Positions 18,175-28,712 of a stretch of 64,000 nt of DNA are shown one piece after another. The number at the start of each line of letters is the position of its first letter. The stretch's first letter is position 1. The notes under the pieces are model-generated. The model worked only from the letters and a program-made list of their open reading frames with translations, was not told the origin of the DNA and did not search any database. Source of the stretch: VAZQ01 sp963840535. GTDB lineage: Bacteria > Pseudomonadota > Alphaproteobacteria > Rhizobiales > Xanthobacteraceae. The translations under genes were made by a program, and so were the position numbers. The stretch is taken from positions 92,392-156,391 of the forward strand of contig CAWIZJ010000046.1 of the NCBI GenBank assembly GCA_963840535.1, in the 5' to 3' direction.

Positions 18175-18983
18175 GGTCGGCCGATATCACCATCAGGCCA
18201 CCGGCCAGCCGCAAAATCGCGGAACATAGAAGATGGAGGGCACGGCATGGCGGAAAGTGAACGCGGCGATCTGCTCGCTGCGGCCGATGAAGAACGCATC
18301 GCTGCCGATCACCAATCCGCGGCGCGCATCCGCGTCAGGCTCGCAAAAGCCTCATCGAGGTCGGCATCGCTGGCGGCTTGCAGGACCGGGAGTTGCAGTC
18401 CCATGGAGCGGGCCGCCGCCTGCAGGGCCGTGCGCTCGGCGTCGCGAGAGGATTGGTCGGATTGATCAGCAGGGCGACCGTGGTCGCGGCGGGGACCGCT
18501 TCGCGCAACAGCTCCAGCCGCTTCGGCGCAATTTCGATGTTCAGCGAGGTCACCCCGGTGAGGTTGCTGTCCGGCCTGCTCAGGCTGGTGACATATCCTG
18601 CGCGACCGGATCGTCCGACGTTACAAACACGATCGGAATCGTGGTCGTCACCGCCTTGGCGCCCGGGCCGATGGTGCCCCTCCGGACGTGGCCAATACGG
18701 TGACCGCGACGAACCAGATCGGCGGCCAATTCCGGCAGCCGGTCGTAACGACCCTCCGCCCAGCGATATTCGATCGTGACGTTGCGGCCCATCGACGTGG
18801 CCGGTTTCGCTCAGGCCCTGCTCGAATGCGTGGACCTGGCTTCGAAACAGCTCGGCGGAGGCAGTGCCGAGAAACCCGATCACCGGCATCGCCGCCTGCT
18901 GCGCGCGCGCCGTCAACGGCCACGCGGCCGCCGCGCCACCAAGCAACGCTGACGAACCTGCGGCGATTGATGTTCGCGCTCAC
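18175..18983 (-). pseudogene. ABC_sub_bind substrate-binding protein, broken and 3'-truncated
   Basis: Pieces of a PF04392 binding protein occur in order in changing frames: SANINRRRF, WPLTARAQQAAMPVIGFLGT, NVTIEYRWAEGRYDRLPELA, TTIPIVFVTSDDPV, SLSRPDSNLTGVTSLNIEIA, RLELLREAVPAATTVALLIN. At least four frame changes are needed. The C-terminal third after AVPSIFYV..F is absent; homology stops about ten bases from the pyrD stop. The GTG start overlaps the stop of the next SBP gene upstream (GTGA), as in other pairs in this window. Confidence 0.78.
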
Positions 18984-19970
18984 TCGATCACCTCGTCGGC
19001 GCGCGCGAGCAGCGTCGGCGGCACCTCGAGGCCGAGCGCCTTGGCGGTCTTGAGATTGATTGCCAGTTCGTACTTGGTCGGTGCCTGCACCGGAAGGTCT
19101 GCCGGCTTCTCGCCCCTGAGGATGCGGTCGACGTAACCGGCCGCGCGCCGATAGGGATCGACCGGATCGATGCCATAGGATGCCAAGCCACCGCCGGCGG
19201 TGTAGACGCGCGCCGGATAGACAGCGGGCAATTGGTGACGAACCGCAAGCGTGCCGATGAGATCGCGCTGAGACATGGCCCTGGCATTGTTGGTGACGAT
19301 CACGCCGCCATTTTGCTCGCGCGCGAATGCACCGAGATGGCGCTCGGTCTCGGATGCATCGCCCAGGAAAACACTGCTCAATTGAATTCCGAGCGACGGT
19401 GCCAGCGCTTCGATCGGCGCGAGATATCGCGACCACGCGGTATCGTCGCGATGCAGGAGCACTGCCGCGCGCCTGACGCCCGGGGCAACCTCCTTGAGAA
19501 GCTCCAGCCATTTTCCGCCGATGGCGTACTCGAAATTGCTGAAGCCCGTGAGGTTGCCGCCCGGCCGTGCCAGACTCGGCACGAAGCCGGCGCCGAGCGG
19601 ATCGGAAACGCCCACGAATACGATCGGCAGCGTGCTCGTGCGCTTCTGCAGCGCTTCCAGGATCGGCGTACCGTTGGCCAGAATCGCATCCGGCCCCGCA
19701 GCGACGAGATCCGCAGAATGGGATCTGATGCGTTCGGAATCGGTGGCGGCAAATCGATAGTCGATCCGGACATTGCGTCCTTCGACCCATCCCATTTTCC
19801 CGAGCTCTACGCGAAAAGCGCCAACGCGAGTTCTGCTGGTCCGGATCGGATTCGTCGTCCAACATGAGCACGCCGATGCGGCGCATGCGTTCGGCCTGCT
19901 GCGCGCGCGCAACGAGCGGCCACCCGGCCGCCACGCCGCCGAGAAGGGTGATGAACCGGCGCCGCCTCAT
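18980..19970 (-). CDS. ABC_sub_bind substrate-binding protein (one frameshift)
   Basis: About 329 residues. The signal peptide RRRRFITLLGGVAAGWPLVA has a twin-arginine look, followed by the two-lobe periplasmic domain: MGWVEGRNVRIDYRF, LPIVFVGVSDPLGAGFVPSL, ARPGGNLTGFSNFEYAIGGK, YVDRILRGEKPADLPVQAPT and the family ending LLARADEVIE. The first about 40 residues are in a different frame; the switch lies near 19840. No ABC permease or ATPase is adjacent, so the partner is unknown; the ligand is unknown too. Confidence 0.85.
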
Positions 19971-20159
19971 TGTGCAATCCCAGGCATCGTAACGGCGAGA
20001 CTATAACACTTTGGAAGGGCGCACGGGGCTTGGGTGACGGCCGATGCCAGAGCCGTCAAGTGCGACTCGGTCGGCCGACGCAACGCGTCTGCCCACCAAC
20101 AGCGACGCAAGATCGATGCGTCGGCGGCCGACGTGTTGTGCCCACCGGTCTCCGAGCTG

Positions 20160-20453
20160 CTATGGGAGCTCGGATATCAGCTTTTGAAACTCGGACTGAG
20201 GCCAAGCGCGAGCGGTGCGGGTCCGCACGTTTCCCTGAGAGCCGAGGGCGAGTGCGAATTTGGCGACGTTGTCCCCGTTGGGGCTGTCGACAATGACAAG
20301 GAGATCGTCGTCGCCGGAAGTGAGATAGACCTCCTTGATTTCAACTCCCACTTTCTTGGCGAGGTCGCGAGCCGCTCGAGCCCGCTTGGGAGCGTCCTTG
20401 ATCGCGCGGATTGCTTGGTCAGTCCAGCTGAGCGACAATATGAACGTTGGCAT
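20160..20453 (-). CDS. GYD-domain protein
   Basis: A 97-residue cytoplasmic protein of the GYD family (PF08734): MPTFILSLSWTDQAIRAIKD, EIKEVYLTSGDDDLLVIVDS and NVAKFALALGSQGNVRTRT. The family has a ferredoxin-like fold and no fixed function. The start at 20453 is favoured because GGAG lies six bases upstream, inside the codons that would encode a longer start at 20465. It stands alone between two SBP genes. Confidence 0.86.
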   Translation of the reverse strand: MPTFILSLSWTDQAIRAIKDAPKRARAARDLAKKVGVEIKEVYLTSGDDDLLVIVDSPNGDNVAKFALALGSQGNVRTRTARAWPQSEFQKLISELP

Positions 20454-20756
20454 CTGGTTCTCCATGTGTTTACGCACAGCACCTGCCCGCCGCTACGAAA
20501 TCGGCGCGCCGAACCTGCGACGTATGAACATCGTCAGCGCCGAAAAAAGGAGCGCCGATTTGAGAATGCTATGCCTGCCGACGGCACGACCGCTGTCCAT
20601 TAAAATCCGAACGGAAGGCCGGCACGCCCCGTTCCAAGGGCAGCTCACCTTTAGGCTACGCTACTAGGTCCGAGCCTACAACCGATCGGAGGTGGAGCGG
20701 GGGTGGAGCGGCGTGCCGATCTTCACAAATGCGGCCCAAGCTGCCTATGTCGGCTT

Positions 20757-21780
20757 CTACTCGATCACCTCGTCAGCGCGCTGCTGTAGTTGCAAAGGCA
20801 CGTCGAGACCGAGGGCCTTGGCGGTCTTGAGGTTGATGACCAAATTGAACTTGACCGGGGCCTGGACGGGAAGCTCGCTCGGCTTGGCCCCTTGAGGATG
20901 CGGTCGACATAGGTCGCCGCGCGTCGGAAAATTATCGAGGAAGTCATTTCCGTAGGACACTAGGCCACCGAGTTCTGCGAAGAACCGGAACGGATAGACG
21001 ACAGGAAGGCGATAGCGAGTCGCCAGCGATGTGATCTCGGCGCGATGGACGTTCAGGAAGGAATCCGGTATCGCAATCAGGCTGCCATTCGGCTCGCTCG
21101 CCTGTGCGGCAATGACGGTTTCGAGTTCGGACTTGTCGCGAACAGGGGCCGCGATTGCTTCCACTGCAAACGACACAGCGGCGGCTTTGAAGGGGTTCAG
21201 GTAATACTCGTAATATGTGGCCGTCGCCGGGTTGAACAGGAGGGCAACCCGGTTGACACGCGGCGCAATCTCCTTGAGCAGTTCCAGCCACTTGCCGGCC
21301 AGCGTCGGCTCCATAACGGTGAAGCCGGTGACGTTGCCGCCCGGCCGCGCATAGCTCGCTACGAAGCCGCTGCCGACCGGATCGGAAGCGGTCGCGAAAA
21401 CGATGGGAATGGTGCGTGTCTGTTGCAGCAGCGCGGCGATGTTGGGTGTGTTTTGAGTAAGAATGAGGTCGGGCTGCAGCGTAACGAGTTCCTTGGCGAA
21501 GTCGCTGTATGGACTCCGCATCGTCGGGTCTCACCCAGCGATAGATGATCCGGATGTTGCGGCCCTCCATCCACCCGAGCTTCTGCAGTGCCTCCCGAAA
21601 TGCGGCGACGAAGGCTTGTCCTTCCCGGTCGCCCTCGGCATATCCCATCAGCACGCCAATCCGCCGCATCTGACCGGGCTGCTGCGCATGTGCCGTGAAC
21701 GGTTGAAGGGCCGAAGAGGCAGCCGCAGCGCCGCCAAGAAACGCAATGAGCTCGCGCCGATCGAATGGTCCAAACTGCAT
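20757..21780 (-). CDS. ABC_sub_bind substrate-binding protein (frameshifts)
   Basis: Starts MQFGPFDRRELIAFLGG and has a signal ending PFTAHAQQPGQM. The body reads LGWMEGRNIRIIYRW, then in a second frame QPDLILTQNTPNIAALLQQT, TIPIVFATASDPVGSGFVAS, GNVTGFTVMEPTLAGKWLEL and VKFNLVINLKTAKALGLDVP, ending QQRADEVIE. Frame changes lie near 21510 and as a pair near 20905-20935. A shared upstream motif (GATATCCT on the minus strand, 21798-21820) is also found before two other paralogues. No transporter partner is nearby. Confidence 0.82.
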
Positions 21781-21933
21781 CGGTACCTGCCAGTTGTCCG
21801 GACTGGAGGATATCAAATCGGCGATGGCCGGTCAGTCACGATCCGTTCGCCGGTCGCTTCCGCGGATCGAGCGCCCCGCGCTCGGTGGGGGGCGAGCGCA
21901 CCGAGAAAATTCGCGCCGTCGCATTCGCAGCCG

Positions 21934-22899
21934 CTACATCTTCAACAGCCGCCTGGCATTGCCGCCCAGGATCTTCTCGCGGTCCTCCGCGCACAACGGG
22001 ATACGCGTCGCCCAGTCGACCGCCGGCTTGTTCGCGACATAGGGCCAGTCCACCGCGAACAGGATGCGGTCGACCCCGAGCTCCTGCACCGAGCATAAGA
22101 GCGCCGGGTCGGAGAAGTTGCCGCTGGTGGTGATCCAGAAGTTCCTGCAGAACAGCTCGCGGAACGAGGTCCCGACATTGCCGGGCCGCGACATCGCATG
22201 ATCGATGCGCCAGAGCAGGAACGGAATGCCTTCGCCCAGATGGCCGACGATGATCTTGAGCCTGGGATGGGCCTCGAGCACGCCGCTGAGAACCATCCGC
22301 ACGGTCTGGGTCGCGGTCTCCACCGTGAAGCCCCAGCCGGCATTGAGGATCGCCGGGAACGACTTGACGTATTCCTTGTAGTAGCGGTCGACCACGGTCG
22401 CGTCCGGTGCCGCCGGATGCAGGTAGATCGGCACGTCGAGCGCCTCGGCGCGCGCGAAGATCGGCCAGAAATCCTTCTCGTCCAGGAACCGGCCCTGGCT
22501 CAGGCCATGGATCATGGCGCCCTTGAAGCCGAGCCTGGTGACGCAGCGCTCGAGCTCGTCGGCGGAGGCCTTGGGGTCGGCGGTCGGCAGCACGGCGAAG
22601 GCGGCGAAGCGCGTCGGGCTGGCCTGGCAGGTCCGGTGCAAGCGATCGTTGACGGCGCGGGCCACGTCGACGGCGATGCCGGCGTCGAAGCGCTGCGTCG
22701 CCGGCGCGTTGTGCGAGAGGACCTGGATGTCGATGCCGGCCTCGTCCATCTCCTTGATGCGCACGTCGGCGAGATCCTGCAGCCGCGCGCCGAAGGCCGG
22801 CGGCATCCCGGGCATGACCCCGCCGGGGAAATGCTTGATCAGCTCGGGATCGATGTAATGCTCCTCGATGGCGATGATCGCCGGCTTGGTTCCAGGCAC
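21934..22899 (-). CDS. Amidohydrolase family 2 protein (ACMSD / resorcylate decarboxylase-like)
   Basis: A 321-residue TIM-barrel metalloenzyme. It opens with AIIAIEEHYIDPELIKHFPG (a family start in which EEH replaces DxH-type metal ligands), then MIHGLSQGRFLDEKDFWPIF, VPIYLHPAAPD, IIVGHLGEGIPFLLWRIDH and LFAVDWPYVANKPAVDW. These ligands match amidohydrolase-2 decarboxylases and hydrolases acting on aromatic or small carboxylic acids; the substrate is not certain. A GTG start with GGGGGAGA nine bases upstream is supported. No operon neighbours. Confidence 0.87.
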   Translation of the reverse strand: MPGTKPAIIAIEEHYIDPELIKHFPGGVMPGMPPAFGARLQDLADVRIKEMDEAGIDIQVLSHNAPATQRFDAGIAVDVARAVNDRLHRTCQASPTRFAAFAVLPTADPKASADELERCVTRLGFKGAMIHGLSQGRFLDEKDFWPIFARAEALDVPIYLHPAAPDATVVDRYYKEYVKSFPAILNAGWGFTVETATQTVRMVLSGVLEAHPRLKIIVGHLGEGIPFLLWRIDHAMSRPGNVGTSFRELFCRNFWITTSGNFSDPALLCSVQELGVDRILFAVDWPYVANKPAVDWATRIPLCAEDREKILGGNARRLLKM

Positions 22900-23643
22900 G
22901 TTGTGATGTCTCCCCCGTTTGCCGCCCTTTCCTGGGCGCGGAAAAAATCTTGGTCAAGATTTCGTGCGTGCGCAAGCAGGGCTCCGAACGTTCTCGAGAA
23001 CCCGGGCCGCCGGGGTGCGCTCCAACCGCGGCCCCTGTTTTTTCGCTGTATTTTCAGCGGCGCGCGTGCTGGCCGTTCACCGCAATTGGGATGGCGAGCA
23101 GCCCGCCGGTCCCGACCTGGTGCGCTCGGCCGGGGTCGACCGGTGCTGGTGTGCTGTTTTCGTCACTTGGGTTCGTTTTGCCAACGCGCCTCGGCCCATG
23201 AGTCCTGGCTGGGTCCCGGATCTCCCCCGGCCTGGCGCCGGGTCGCCCGGGACACGAGGCCGCGTTTCCCGGCCGAGCGCACTTGCGCGCGAGAGCCGGG
23301 ATCCAGGGGAATGTTACGGGACCAGGCAGCCCCGGGCGTGATGCTCGCTTTACGTCTAAGCTGGGTCCTGGGTCTCGCTGCGCACGCCCGGAACACGATT
23401 GCGATTAGTCTCACGATGTCAAACAGCCCGCTGCTGGCGGCAGCATTCTCCGTTGCAACGCACCTTCTAGTCCAGTCACGACAAGTAGTCAATATAAAGC
23501 TTCATTTGGTAATGTCGCGGGCAAGCATGAAAGTGTCGGGTCTCGCAAAAGCTCGACCCGACCTACGCTGCCAGACCCGACCCCTTGCCATCGCCGCGGA
23601 GCGCGGCCGTTGCGTGGAAAGGTGGCGGCGGAGGCAGCGCCGC
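22900..23643. other. Gene-free region containing palindromic intergenic repeats
   Basis: No frame shows conserved coding character here. The central part carries copies of a dispersed element described separately (23209-23396). The first 60 bases upstream of the amidohydrolase presumably hold its promoter. Confidence 0.6.
23209..23396. repeat. Copies of a dispersed palindromic element (CTGGGTCCCGG type)
   Basis: One copy spans 23209-23258 (CTGGGTCCCGGATCTC ... GTCGCCCGGGACACG) and another 23361-23396 (CTGGGTCCTGGGTCTCGCTG ... GCCCGGAACACG). A partial copy in inverse orientation lies at 23288-23305 (AGCCGGGATCCAGGGG). The GTCCCGG/CCGGGAC arms can pair. Elements of this look are frequent between genes in Bradyrhizobium-like genomes. 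Confidence 0.62.
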
Positions 23644-23943
23644 TCAGCGTCCCGCCGGGGCGCGCAGCAGCCGCACGATCAGCCAGATCGGCACGACCAC
23701 CGCGGCGCCGAGCAGGAAATACCGCCACAGCCACTCGACGGCATCGAAGCCCATCTCCCACAGCAGCCGGATCAGGTCCTCGATGCTGCGCAGGATGTTG
23801 AAGGGATCGAGCCCGAGGACCTTGAGGATCACGCCGACCAGGATCGACAGCAGGACGAGCCGGAAGATCACCGACAGGGGCGGCCCGCCGAAGAAGCGGG
23901 TGACATGATTGCCGGCCATCGGCCTCTCCATCGGCGCGCTCAT
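23644..23943 (-). CDS. DUF6460 family small membrane protein
   Basis: A 99-residue protein with two transmembrane helices: LSVIFRLVLLSILVGVILKV and YFLLGAAVVVPIWLIVRLLR. The pattern GNHVTRFFGG, then LGLDPFNI, then the end LLRAPAGR matches DUF6460 proteins of Rhizobiales. Function unknown. It lies directly downstream of the DNA ligase gene on the same strand, with its start about 15 bases after the likely ligase stop, so it may be cotranscribed with it. Confidence 0.8.
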   Translation of the reverse strand: MSAPMERPMAGNHVTRFFGGPPLSVIFRLVLLSILVGVILKVLGLDPFNILRSIEDLIRLLWEMGFDAVEWLWRYFLLGAAVVVPIWLIVRLLRAPAGR

Positions 23944-23957
23944 GGAATCCACTCCTA

Positions 23958-25623
23958 TCATATCGCCAGTTGGCCGGCAGCCGCGGCCTGTCCGCGCTCG
24001 AGCCCTCCAGCATCCGCTCGAGCGTTTCCAGCCGGTCCGCCTCGCGCGGCGGCTTGTCCCAGCGCAGCCGGCTGATGCGGGGAAAGCGCATGGCGATGCC
24101 CGACTTGTGCCGCGTCGAGCGCTGCAAGCCCTCGAAGGCGATCTCCAGGACGAGCCCGCGATCCGCCTCGTGCACGACCTCGCGCACCGGGCCGAAGCGC
24201 TCGACGGTGTTGCGGCGCACGAAGCGGTCGATCCGGAGGAGCTCCTCGTCGGTGAAGCCGAAATAGGCCTTCCCGACCGGCACCAGCGTGTCGCCGTCCC
24301 CGCCGCTGCTCCAGACGCCGAAGGTGTAGTCGGAATAGTACGAGGAACGCTTGCCGCTGCCGCGCTGGGCATACATCAGGACCGCGTCGATGAGGTGCGG
24401 ATCGCGCTTCCACTTCCACCACGGTCCGCGCGCGCGCCCCGGCACATAGGGGGCATCGCGGCGCTTGAGCATGATGCCCTCGACCGCCTGCGCATCGGCG
24501 CCGACCGGCTCGCTGCGCGCTGCGGCGAGCTCGTCCCAGCTCGCGAACGGCACCAGCGGCGAAAGATCGACCCTGCGCCGCATCGAGGCGGGCGACGAAG
24601 CGCTCGAGCCGGGCCCGCCGCTCGACGAAGGGAAGCGCGCGCAGGTCCTGCTCGCCGTCGACCAGCAGATCGTATGCGCGCAGATGGGCCGGAAACTGCG
24701 CCAGCAGCCGGGCGTCGACGGTCTTGCGGTTGAGCCGCTGCTGCAGCACGTTGAAGCTCTGCACCCGGCCTCGCGCACGATCAGCAGCTCGCCGTCGATG
24801 GCGCCGGGAATGCGCAGCGCCTCGATCAGGTCCGGAAAGCTTGCCGAGATGTCCTCGCCGGTGCGGGAATAGAGCCGCGCGACCAGCGCTCCGTCGGCGC
24901 CGCGCGCCGGCGGCGGCCTGCACGCGGATGCCGTCCCATTTCCATTCGGCCAGGAAATCCTTCGGCTCGAGCCCGCCGAGATCGCTCTCCTCGATCGCGT
25001 GCGCCAGCATCGGCGGCCGGAAGGGAGCGGGATCGCGGCTCGACGGCCGCTCGGCGCGGCCTTCGAGCCAGGCGAACAGTTCCAGGTAGGGCGGTTGCAG
25101 GCCGGGCCAGATCAGCTCGAGCTCCTGCGCGTCCTTGCCGCCGAGCGCGGCGGCGGCGGTCTTGGCGAGCCGCGCCGACACCCCGATGCGCAGAGCCGCC
25201 GGTCACCAGCTTGAGCAGCGCCCAGCGTCCGGTCTCGTCGAGCTGGTCGAGCCAGCGCGCGAGCTGCGCCGGCAGCTCGGACTTGCCGAGCGAGGCGAGC
25301 GCGGCGACGACCGCGGAGAGCGAAGGTCGTCGTGCGTCCGCTGCCTGCGGCGGCGCCGGCCACATCAGCGCGACGGTCTCGGACAGGTCGCCGACATAGT
25401 CGTAGGACAGCGCGAACAGCACCGGGTCGGTGCGCGCCGCGATCAGGCCGCGGATGACGCCCGGCTTGGCGTGCCGGAAGGTCAGCGCGCCGGTCAGCGC
25501 CGCCAGCGCCCATCCGCGCTCCGGGTCGGGAACGCTGCGGAAATAGTCGGTCATCAGCCGCAGCTTGTTGTTGCGCCCGCCTTCGTAGGCGAGCCGGTCG
25601 AGCAGCTCGGCGAACCGCTTCAT
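23958..25623 (-). pseudogene. ATP-dependent DNA ligase, cisplatin-damage-response type (several frameshifts)
   Basis: Sections in order: MKRFAELLDRLAYEGGRNNK and an N-terminal helical domain; then the nucleotidyltransferase motif EWKWDGIRVQ, whose lysine takes AMP; LYSRTGEDISASFPDLIEAL; GAIDGELLIV; VQSFNVLQQRLNRKTVDARL; EGIMLKRRDAPYVPGRARG; and KAYFGFTDEELLRIDRFVRR with the OB-fold end RISRLRWDKPPREADRL. The frame changes near 25195, 24905, 24770 and 24590, with no loss of content, so sequence errors are likely. The exact stop is uncertain. The start overlaps the MBL exonuclease stop (ATGA). The pair belongs to a known bacterial DNA-repair module. Confidence 0.82.
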
Positions 25624-26648
25624 GGCGCCGTGCCCGCACTGTCGCCGTCGGATTCGTCCTCGTCGCCGTAGCCGACGATCGCCAGCGGGCGCGCGTTCAG
25701 GCCGCGCCTCCGGCTCCAATGCACGAGCGCGTCTTCCTGCCCGTGGGTGACCCAGACCTCGCCGGCGCCGGTCGCGGCAATGGTGGCGGTGAGCCCGTTC
25801 CAGTCGGCGTGGTCCGATATCACCAGCGGCAGGTCGACGCGACGCTGGCGCGCCCGCGCGCGCACCCGCATCCAGCCGGAGGCGAAGCAGGCGACCGGAT
25901 CCGGAAACCGCCGCGACCACGGTTCCCGCAGGGCCGACGGCGGACACAGCGTGATGGTGCCGGCGAGCTTGTCCGCGCCGCGCACCGGCTCGACGCGGCC
26001 GAGAGCGAGGCCGCGGCTCTGGTAGTAGCGCGTGATCTTCTCGAGTGCCCCGTGCAGATAGATCGGCGCCTCGTAGCCGGCCGCGCGCAGCAGCGCGAGG
26101 AGGCGCTGCGCCTTGCCGAGCGAATAGGCGCCCACCAGATGGGCGCGATCCGGGAACAGCGCGACGGAAGCCAGAAGCTTCGCGATCTCGACATCGGGCT
26201 CGCCGTGGCGGAAAACCGGCAGGCCGAACGTCGCCTCGGTGACGAACAGGTCGCAGCGCAGCGGCTCGAACGGCGCGCAGGTGGGATCGGCGACGTCCTT
26301 GTAGTCGCCCGACGCGACGACGCGCAGGCCGTCGGCCTCGACCGCGATCTGCGCCGAGCCGAGCACGTGGCCGGCGGGATGCAACGTGACGCGCGCGCCG
26401 CCGACCATCACGGTCTCGCCGTAGGCCACGCTCTGCGCCGAGCCGGCAAAGCCTTCGCCGTGGCGCAGCCGCATCAGGTCGAGCGTTTCCGGCGTGGCCA
26501 GCACCGCGCCGTGCCCGGCACGGGCGTGGTCGGAGTGGGCGTGCGTGATCACGGCCTTGTCCACCGGCCGGGTCGGATCGATGTGGAACCCGCCGGGCTT
26601 GCAGAATATGCCGGCCGCCGTCGGCAGCAGGATGTCGTCCGCGCGCAT
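25620..26648 (-). CDS. Ligase-associated DNA exonuclease (metallo-beta-lactamase fold)
   Basis: A 342-residue cytoplasmic nuclease. The first metal motif THAHSDHARAGH (HxHxDH) is around residues 35-46; later ligands are LHPAGHVLGSAQI (His), VVASGDYKD (Asp) and SDHADWNG (His), all in the order of MBL/beta-CASP nucleases. In characterised relatives it acts with the adjacent cisplatin-response ligase, the Lhr helicase and a metallophosphoesterase (MPE). It is upstream of and overlaps the ligase by four bases. No frame breaks. Confidence 0.92.
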   Translation of the reverse strand: MRADDILLPTAAGIFCKPGGFHIDPTRPVDKAVITHAHSDHARAGHGAVLATPETLDLMRLRHGEGFAGSAQSVAYGETVMVGGARVTLHPAGHVLGSAQIAVEADGLRVVASGDYKDVADPTCAPFEPLRCDLFVTEATFGLPVFRHGEPDVEIAKLLASVALFPDRAHLVGAYSLGKAQRLLALLRAAGYEAPIYLHGALEKITRYYQSRGLALGRVEPVRGADKLAGTITLCPPSALREPWSRRFPDPVACFASGWMRVRARARQRRVDLPLVISDHADWNGLTATIAATGAGEVWVTHGQEDALVHWSRRRGLNARPLAIVGYGDEDESDGDSAGTAP

Positions 26649-26899
26649 TGCGGTCAGATAGGGTGCAGGTGGCGCTTCGAGTAGGGCGCTTGCGCAGATG
26701 TTCGCCTGCGTCTACCTCGAAGGGCGGCTCAACCGTCGGAAGCCCGGAGCGCTTCGAAAGCGCGCTCTCGTAATGAAATGCTAGCGTTTCCGCCGGTACG
26801 AGCGACCAAGCCGATCCGAGGATCAAAGATGCGCATCATGTGCGACCATCACCGGCCTCGCGTCTCGCGTCGTGAGACTGTCTCGTCGACTGGGAGCGG

Positions 26900-27480
26900 C
26901 AGCCCTTGTGCGCAAGTGCGCTCGCGCAGCGGGCGTTCGAGCAACCGCCGGGGTCTCGCCGATCGACCCCCGAACGCGGTGATGCCCCGATCGAAGCACT
27001 CAGGCGGCTGATGGAGGGAAACCAGCGCTACGCTCGCGAACAACCCCGCCATCAAGGATTTCGCCGACCGGCCGCGCGTGCCCGCGCCACGGTCCAGTAC
27101 CGCGTTCGCCGCGGTAGCTCGGCTGTGCGTCAGACTCGTCGCGTGGCGCACGAGCTTGCATTCGACCGCGGCCCGGTGAGCTGTTCGTGGTGCGGCACGT
27201 TCGCGCAGCCGTCATCGACGACGGATGCACGCCAGTTTCGAATACCGCGCAGACCTCGGCGTTCCGCGGATCATGGGGCTCGGCGCGACAGCGACGCCGC
27301 GCTCATACCTCCCAAGGTGCCTTCCAGGTTCAACCGGGCACGGGCCTTGGCCGACGGTTCAGGTGGCGAACTCGAGCAAGGCGAGAAAGCGCGCGTGCGC
27401 GTCGTCGTCCAGGAAGAAGTGCGCTGGTCGAGGATGGTCTCCTCAGCTTGATTGGCGGAGTCGCTCGTCGCAGCGTGAAT
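26900..27480 (+). pseudogene. Beta-type carbonic anhydrase relic
   Basis: Fragments line up in order with a beta-carbonic anhydrase but in all three frames: IEALRRLMEGNQRYAREQPR, VAHELAFDRGP, ELFVVRHVRAAVIDDG, MHASFEYRADLGVPRIMGLG and a C-terminal LVEDGLLSLIGGVARR (compare the family's ending VVGGVYDL). The zinc-binding CADSR loop and the HxxC loop are not readable. The number of disruptions is higher than elsewhere in the window, so true decay is likely. There is no start or ribosome site of quality. Confidence 0.55.
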
Positions 27481-27921
27481 CGTCCGACAGCTGTGGCCCG
27501 CGCAACGCCGCTGCCAGCGGATGCAGAAGCGCGATTTCGCTTCGGCGGAGAGCGCGGTTTGGATTACGTTATCCATGCGACGATCAGCGGTGGCGGGCAG
27601 GCAGGACTACCGATCACGGCAGGACCGATATGGCTGATAGCTCATCTGTACCGACTATTGGTCCTAACTTCGCACCTGCGGGCACGGCTGCACGTCGTGG
27701 CTGCCGAACGTCCAGAGCCCGTTTCGCGGAGTATCGCTCGATACGGGACAAGGCCAGGCTCGAGCGCCGTCGTGCCGGCCATCCCGCCTTGCTTCCCCGG
27801 CAAGGTCGCCAACTGGATGCGTCGTGGCGCAGGCGTCGCATCGATTCGCTGGCCCGGACCGCGAGCGCGACATCGACAGCGTGCAGCTCGAACGGCCTTC
27901 AGAAGGGCGGCGGCGCGCCGC
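27481..27921. other. Region without a recognisable gene
   Basis: A frame beginning near 27630 (MADSSSVPTIGPNFAPAG) looks like a start of a protein, but it soon becomes arginine-rich and matches nothing I know. It may be another degraded gene following the carbonic anhydrase relic. Confidence 0.4.
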
Positions 27922-28712
27922 TCAATCCCGCCTGAACACCACCGAGGCGAACCAGCCGGTGGCGATCGCCATCAGCGCGGTGGCGAGGCCGTAGAGCAGG
28001 CCGTGGTCGCGCGCGGCGACGGTGACCAGCCGCTCGAAGCCCGACTTGTAGACCTCGAACGGGGAGGGGGCGCGCGCGATCTGCATGCCGTCGGCGAACA
28101 GCCGCACGTCGACCTCGTAGGTCCCCACCGGCACCTCGGCCGGAAGCGGGATCGATGGCGCGATAGAGCGCCGGGGTGAGGAAGGTGACCCCGTTCGACG
28201 CCTCGCGGTAGAGCTGCTTGTCGGTCTTGATCTTGATGAAGGCGAGGCGGAACGGATCGTCGCTCGCGGCATCGGCGATGTTGACGCTGGCGCGCTGCGG
28301 CAGCGGAATGTTGTCGATGCCGAGCTGCAGGCGGCGAAGCGTCTCGGTGCCGGTGATGTCGTCGAGCGGCCGGTTGGACAGCACCGCGAGGTAGGCCGGC
28401 ACGTTCTCGAACACGCGCGAATCCCAGTTGATCCAGATGCCGAGCACCCGCTCCTTGCGGAAGGTGACCATGTTCTGGCGCGGCCCGGTGACCGTGACGA
28501 TGATGTTGTAGCCGCTGCGCCGCAGCCGCGAGGCCGAATCCTGCTCGATGCCGCCGAACAGCACGAGCTCGTCGCCGACGAAGCTCGGACGTCACCATCA
28601 CGCGATGGTTGGACAGCGAGGCGATCAGCCGCTCCGCGCGCGCCGGAACAGCCGACGCGAGGAGCGCGCCGCCGAGTGCGGCGAGCAAAGCGAGCGCGCA
28701 GGTCCGTCTCAT
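27922..28712 (-). CDS. TIGR02186 family (Alph_Pro_TM) protein, two frameshifts
   Basis: About 260 residues with a signal peptide (ALALLAALGGALLASAVPAR), ERLIASLSNHRVMVTS, then ELVLFGGIEQD, GYNIIVTVTGPRQNMVTFRK, LGIWINWDSRVFENVPAYLA and a C-terminal transmembrane helix (LLYGLATALMAIATGWFASV) ending VVFRRD. The family is membrane-anchored and periplasmic, of unknown function, and normally lies beside a TauE/SafE gene, as here. Frames switch near 28580 and 28155 with the sequence continuing. The ATG overlaps the exporter stop (ATGA). Confidence 0.85.

Noticed and set aside
19991..20020. Promoter with TATAGT upstream of the SBP gene at 19970
   Set aside because: The only TTCCAA-like -35 lies 5 bases away instead of about 17, so the pair is not a credible sigma-70 promoter.
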